DNA of 64,000 nucleotides from Archangium violaceum. Its GTDB lineage: Bacteria; Myxococcota; Myxococcia; Myxococcales; Myxococcaceae. The notes beneath the pieces were generated by a model, which worked only from the letters and a program-made list of their open reading frames with translations, was not told the DNA's origin and did no database searches. Positions 60,725 to 64,000 of this stretch are shown here, piece by piece (positions within the stretch are counted from its first letter, which is position 1; every line of letters begins with the position of its first letter). A program made the translations under genes and the position numbers. Where the stretch lies: assembly GCF_016887565.1 (NCBI RefSeq), contig NZ_CP069396.1:895001-959000 (forward strand). Reading direction: 5' to 3'.

Positions 60725-60759
60725 ACCCTCTCCCTCTGGGAGAGGGACGGGGTGAGGGT
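60725..60759 (+). repeat. REP-like palindromic repeat
   Basis: A full copy (ACCCTCTCCC TCT GGGAGAGGG ACGGGGTGAGGGT) begins one base after the stop of the LVIVD lipoprotein gene. The stem-loop could end that transcript or protect its 3' end. Confidence 0.9.
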
Positions 60760-60800
60760 ATGCGACCCATGGAATCAAGATCCGTGTAAAGGAGGAGGCC

Positions 60801-61478
60801 ATGAAATCCAACCAGAGGAACCCGAGTCCCCGAGCGCTGTATGCCCTCGTCACGGGGTTGCTGCTGTCGACGGCGGCGTGCAAGCACGCCACGAACCACG
60901 GAGGAATGCCGCACCGTTTCGAGAACGCGGAGGAGTGGGCGAAGCGATTCGACGATCCGGAGCGAGACACCTGGCAGAAGCCGGACGAGGTGGTTGCAGC
61001 GCTGGCCCTACCGGAGGACGCGAAGGTCGCGGACATCGGAGCGGGGACGGGCTACTTCGCGGTGCGGCTGGCGCGAGCTGTCCCGAAGGGGCGAGTCTAC
61101 GGGGTGGACATCGAGCCGGACATGGTGCGCTACCTGGGGGAGAGGGCGAAGCGCGAGAACCTGAGCAACCTGGAGCCGGTACTGGGGGGCGCGGAGGAGC
61201 CGAGACTCCCGGAGCCGGTGGACGTGGCGCTCATCGTGGACACGTACCACCACTTCGGGGACCGGGTGGCCTACCTGCGGCGGGTCGGCGAGTCACTGAG
61301 GCCGGGAGGGCGGGTGGTCATCATCGACTACCGGAAGGAGTCGGCGAAGGGCCCACCGGCGGAGCACAAGCTCTCGCCGGAGCAGGTGGAGCGGGAGCTG
61401 GGGTCGGTGGGATTCCGACTGTCCGGGAGGCACGACTTCCTACCGTACCAGTACTTCCTGGTGTTCGAGCGGGGCTGA
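60801..61478 (+). CDS. lipoprotein-signal class I SAM methyltransferase
   Basis: A 225-residue product from ATG 60801 behind AAAGGAGGAGG. The N-terminus has a lipobox (GLLLSTAACKHA, Cys 27), unusual for a methyltransferase. The catalytic fold follows: VADIGAGTGYFAVRLARAVP (SAM loop), VYGVDIEPDMVRYLGERAKR, DVALIVDTYHHFGDR, LRPGGRVVIIDYRK. The substrate is unknown. The export signal implies a periplasmic or surface location, where SAM supply is unclear; such proteins are common in myxobacteria but unexplained. Confidence 0.88.
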   Translation: MKSNQRNPSPRALYALVTGLLLSTAACKHATNHGGMPHRFENAEEWAKRFDDPERDTWQKPDEVVAALALPEDAKVADIGAGTGYFAVRLARAVPKGRVYGVDIEPDMVRYLGERAKRENLSNLEPVLGGAEEPRLPEPVDVALIVDTYHHFGDRVAYLRRVGESLRPGGRVVIIDYRKESAKGPPAEHKLSPEQVERELGSVGFRLSGRHDFLPYQYFLVFERG

Positions 61479-61481
61479 CGG

Positions 61482-62756
61482 TCACATCGCGATGGGGTGG
61501 GAGCGGAGCCACTCCTGGGCGCGGCGGATGCGCTCGGCGGGGACGGGGAGGTTCATACCGGCGAGCAACTGCCGGTAGGGCTCGAGGTCCTCGGCGGTCC
61601 AGCGCGTCTTGGCCTCGAGGTCGGCGCGGACGACCTGCTCCTCGGCGGAGCGGGCCTGGGGCTCGTTGCGGGAGGTGAGGATGGCGGCGAGCACCATGCG
61701 GACGGGCTCGGCCTCGAAGGAGACGGCGGCGTCGGTGAGGAAGGAGCAGGTGACCTCGTCGAGGGTGGCGTCCTTGGAGCGGATGCGAAGGCGCTCGAGC
61801 ATGCCGGCGAGGAACTCCTTGTCCGAGTCGAGGGCGGTCCTGACGGCGGCGAGGAAGGCGGAGACGGCGGAGCTCCGGTCCTTGTCGCTGGAGCCGGTCT
61901 TCAAGGCATTGAGGGGCTCCCAGAGGACGGTGGTGAGCCACACCTGCTCATCGGGGGTGAAGACGGAGGGCATGGCGCCCAGACGCAGGGCGGACTCCAC
62001 GCGGGTGGCGCGCTCGCGGCCCTCCTGGGCGATGCGCGAGGCGAGCTGGGGGTCCGCCTCGACGTACTTCACCAGGGGCTCCATCTCGCCCTCGCCGGCC
62101 TTGCGGAGCGCCTCGACGGCTTCCTGGGAGAGGGAGCCTCCGGCCTGGAGCGTCTCCATCTTCGAGGCGAGCTCGCGGCTCTGACGGGCGGCCCACTCGC
62201 GGAATTGCACGTCGAAGACCACGTCCAGGACGGGGCGGTCCTCGGGCTGGAAGCGTCCGCCCTTGGGGGTGGAGGAGAGGAGGGCGCCCAGACACAGGGC
62301 CTGCCGGTCCTCGGAGGAGAGGCCGGCGGTGGTGGCGCGCGCGAGCAGGGTGGAGCGCAGCTTCTCGAGGAAGGGGCGCGTGCCCAGCTCGCGGATGGTG
62401 CCCACGCGCAGCGCGTTCTTGGCCTGGCCGGCGTCGCGCTCGATGGCGTCCTCCAGACGCTCGAACTCACGGGACACGTGCGTGTCGAAGGCCTGGGAGT
62501 CGAAGCGCAGGCCCGGAGCGGGGCCCCAGCCGGCGAGCAGCGTGCCCAGGCGCTCCAGGGACTCCGAGACGCGCGACATGTCCGAGTCGCCGAGCATGCC
62601 CATCGCGGCTTCCAGGTCCTTCGCGATCGGGTGCTGGGGGGCGGGGGGCGGGGCGGAGACCTCGCGGGCGCGGTCCTCGGCGGCGTGACAGGCCTTGTAC
62701 TTCTTGCCACTGCCGCAGGGGCAGGGGTCGTTGCGTCCGGGCTTCTGGCTGCTCAC
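61482..62756 (-). CDS. SEC-C motif protein with helical body
   Basis: A 424-residue soluble protein from GTG 62756, with GAGAGG nine bases upstream. Residues 7-24 are a SEC-C zinc motif (GRNDPCPCGSGKKYKACH). The remaining 400 residues are helical with no known family (LERLGTLLAGWGPAPG, MGMLGDSDMSRVSESL, AEEQVVRADLEAKTRW). SEC-C elements bind SecB or ribosomes in other systems, so a link to translation or export is inferred. A second SEC-C protein, methionine aminopeptidase, lies at 28271-29275. Confidence 0.85.
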   Translation of the reverse strand: MSSQKPGRNDPCPCGSGKKYKACHAAEDRAREVSAPPPAPQHPIAKDLEAAMGMLGDSDMSRVSESLERLGTLLAGWGPAPGLRFDSQAFDTHVSREFERLEDAIERDAGQAKNALRVGTIRELGTRPFLEKLRSTLLARATTAGLSSEDRQALCLGALLSSTPKGGRFQPEDRPVLDVVFDVQFREWAARQSRELASKMETLQAGGSLSQEAVEALRKAGEGEMEPLVKYVEADPQLASRIAQEGRERATRVESALRLGAMPSVFTPDEQVWLTTVLWEPLNALKTGSSDKDRSSAVSAFLAAVRTALDSDKEFLAGMLERLRIRSKDATLDEVTCSFLTDAAVSFEAEPVRMVLAAILTSRNEPQARSAEEQVVRADLEAKTRWTAEDLEPYRQLLAGMNLPVPAERIRRAQEWLRSHPIAM

Positions 62757-62852
62757 GGCGATGCACCTCTCCTGGAGAAATGACGAGGCCCGGCACCCCT
62801 GGAGGGGCCGGGCCCGGGTCACCCGATGTTGCTCCCTAGCAGGGAGGACGGG

Positions 62853-64000
62853 TCACTGCGAGTAACCGAGTGTCAGGCCCACCACGTGGGCCGAGCCGCT
62901 GTAGGTACCGGGCAGGGGCTGGAAGGTGCTCTTCTGGTCCGTCAGGAGGACGAGCTGGTAGCCGGCGTCCACGCGGAAGGAGGAGAAGGAATAACCGGCG
63001 CCCACGGTGACGCGCATGCGGTCGGCGTCCGGCAGGTCGGGCGAGAGCGTCTCCTCGGGAGTGGGGGTCGGGTCGTAGACGTAGCCCGCGCGCACGGCCA
63101 GGGAGCTCGTGATGCCGTACTCGGCGCCCACGTGGACGTTCCACCGATCCTCCCAGTTCTTGGGGACGGGGGGACTGGCCTGCGGGGTGTCCTGGAGCTG
63201 GAAGTGGAGCTGCTCGACGGAGGACCACTGGACCCAGTTCACGTCGGCGGACACGAGCAGCTTCGGCAGGGGCACGATGGCCACGCCCAGTCCGAGCGAG
63301 GCCGGCATCGTCACGTCGAGGGTGAAGGACTGATCCGGGGGCGTGACCGGGGCGAACTCGGGGGGCGTGTTGAAGTCCGCGTCACCCTTGAAGCTCATGT
63401 CCACCTGGCTGCGGTAGTGGACGCCGAGGGTGAGGAACTGCGGCACCACGTCCGCCTGGACGCCCGCGTTGAAGCCGATGCCCCAGTCGTTGCCGGACAG
63501 GGTCGCCGTGCCCTCGGTGGTGATGAGGTTGAGCTGGCGGCTGATGTCGACGGTGCCGTACACCGCCTGGAAGCCGGCGCCGAGCCGCAGCCATGGCATG
63601 GGAGCGAAGGCCACCGTCGGGTTGATGTCGAAGGTGACGACCTTGGACTTCTTGGCGATGAAGCGTCCCACGAAGTCATCCGGCCAGTTGCTGTTGGCGC
63701 CGAAGGGGGTGAAGACGCCCACGCCGGCCGCCACCTTCTCGTCGAGCTTGTAGACGAAGTAGGCGTGGGGCGGAGGGGAGACCGTGTTCTGGGTCTGTTT
63801 CGAGCCCCCCTCGCGGGTGAAACCCAGGTCCAGGAGGATGAGCGAATCGCCGAGCTGCGCATCCAGTTTGGAGACCCCGAGGATGCCGGCGGGGTTGAAA
63901 TAGATGGACGAGGAGTCCTGCGAGCTCGCCACGCCCACGGAGCCCATGCCGGTGGCGCGGGCGCTCTGGGAGTCGATGGCGAGACCGGCCGCCTGGCTGG
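62853..64000 (-). CDS. FadL/OmpP1-type outer-membrane porin (5' end outside window)
   Basis: The visible 382 codons run to the window edge, so the signal peptide is missing. The first residues (QAAGLAIDSQSARATGMGSVGVAS, then SSIYFNPAGI) match the conserved start of the mature OmpP1/FadL/TodX family. The rest is a strand-rich barrel (HAYFVYKLDEKVAAGVGVFTPFG, LRLGAGFQAVYGTVDIS, FLTLGVHYRSQVDMSFKGD), ending GSAHVVGLTLGYSQ with a terminal aromatic. FadL proteins pass long-chain fatty acids or other hydrophobic compounds through the outer membrane. Confidence 0.9.
   Translation of the reverse strand, partial: SQAAGLAIDSQSARATGMGSVGVASSQDSSSIYFNPAGILGVSKLDAQLGDSLILLDLGFTREGGSKQTQNTVSPPPHAYFVYKLDEKVAAGVGVFTPFGANSNWPDDFVGRFIAKKSKVVTFDINPTVAFAPMPWLRLGAGFQAVYGTVDISRQLNLITTEGTATLSGNDWGIGFNAGVQADVVPQFLTLGVHYRSQVDMSFKGDADFNTPPEFAPVTPPDQSFTLDVTMPASLGLGVAIVPLPKLLVSADVNWVQWSSVEQLHFQLQDTPQASPPVPKNWEDRWNVHVGAEYGITSSLAVRAGYVYDPTPTPEETLSPDLPDADRMRVTVGAGYSFSSFRVDAGYQLVLLTDQKSTFQPLPGTYSGSAHVVGLTLGYSQ

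Noticed and set aside
1-64000. CRISPR array, tRNA, rRNA, integrase or complete insertion sequence
   Set aside because: I found no regularly spaced direct repeats, cloverleaf sequence, DDE/IS110-like protein or recombinase in any reading frame that I could support.

Overview
The window is high-GC DNA that reads as a myxobacterial chromosome, most likely from the Cystobacter/Archangium/Myxococcus side of the order. Evidence: many lipobox proteins, two proteins with MYXO-CTERM-like tails, a DUF2381 plus Ser/Thr kinase pair, multi-PAS hybrid sensor kinases, a SitA-type polymorphic toxin cassette and a DUF3396 immunity gene. The genus is an inference. I see no tRNA, rRNA, CRISPR array or complete insertion sequence, and no gene-free stretch longer than about 300 bases.

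Layout. 0-8 kb: a frameshifted DUF1592 lipoprotein (open at the window edge), a remnant toxin tail with an orphan DUF3396 immunity gene, a repeat-type lipoprotein, a lone CheR, a run of small exported proteins, and a secreted trypsin whose 5' end is built from a dispersed palindromic repeat. 8-18 kb: small basic proteins of unknown function, an RDD membrane protein, DUF2267, a hybrid histidine kinase, a HAD 5'-nucleotidase, a START protein, a DMT exporter and a YwiC-like protein. 18-22 kb: a DksA-like zinc finger, then a sitB-sitA-sitI-like cassette whose toxin gene carries an in-frame TAG. 22-25 kb: the DUF2381/kinase pair and an Uma2 nuclease-like protein.

25.3-28.1 kb is the most unusual region: a compact operon with a clear promoter and a double-hairpin terminator. 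It encodes an M50-type membrane metalloprotease, an LpxL-like acyltransferase fold protein and a 58-residue Cys-rich peptide with an acidic leader. It looks like an uncharacterised RiPP or acylated-peptide pathway.

28-45 kb: SEC-C-tagged methionine aminopeptidase, a large PAS/GAF kinase, a DUF2917-EamA fusion divergent from a MocR regulator with a near-perfect operator between them, an NAPE-PLD-like hydrolase, a TonB-domain lipoprotein, a phosphoesterase with membrane domain, a thioesterase, and other housekeeping or membrane genes. 45.5-47.5 kb is a two-gene Septu-like defence module (PtuA ATPase, PtuB HNH nuclease). 47-55 kb: a second RsbRD/GAF/PAS kinase, ornithine cyclodeaminase-like protein, small envelope genes, an NmrA-like protein and two related proteins starting RTYSF around DUF2203. 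55-64 kb: a tightly coupled four-gene operon (sortilin-like propeller, lipoprotein, YncE-like propeller, di-haem cytochrome) divergent from an LVIVD-repeat lipoprotein, then a methyltransferase lipoprotein, a SEC-C protein and a FadL-type porin running off the right edge.
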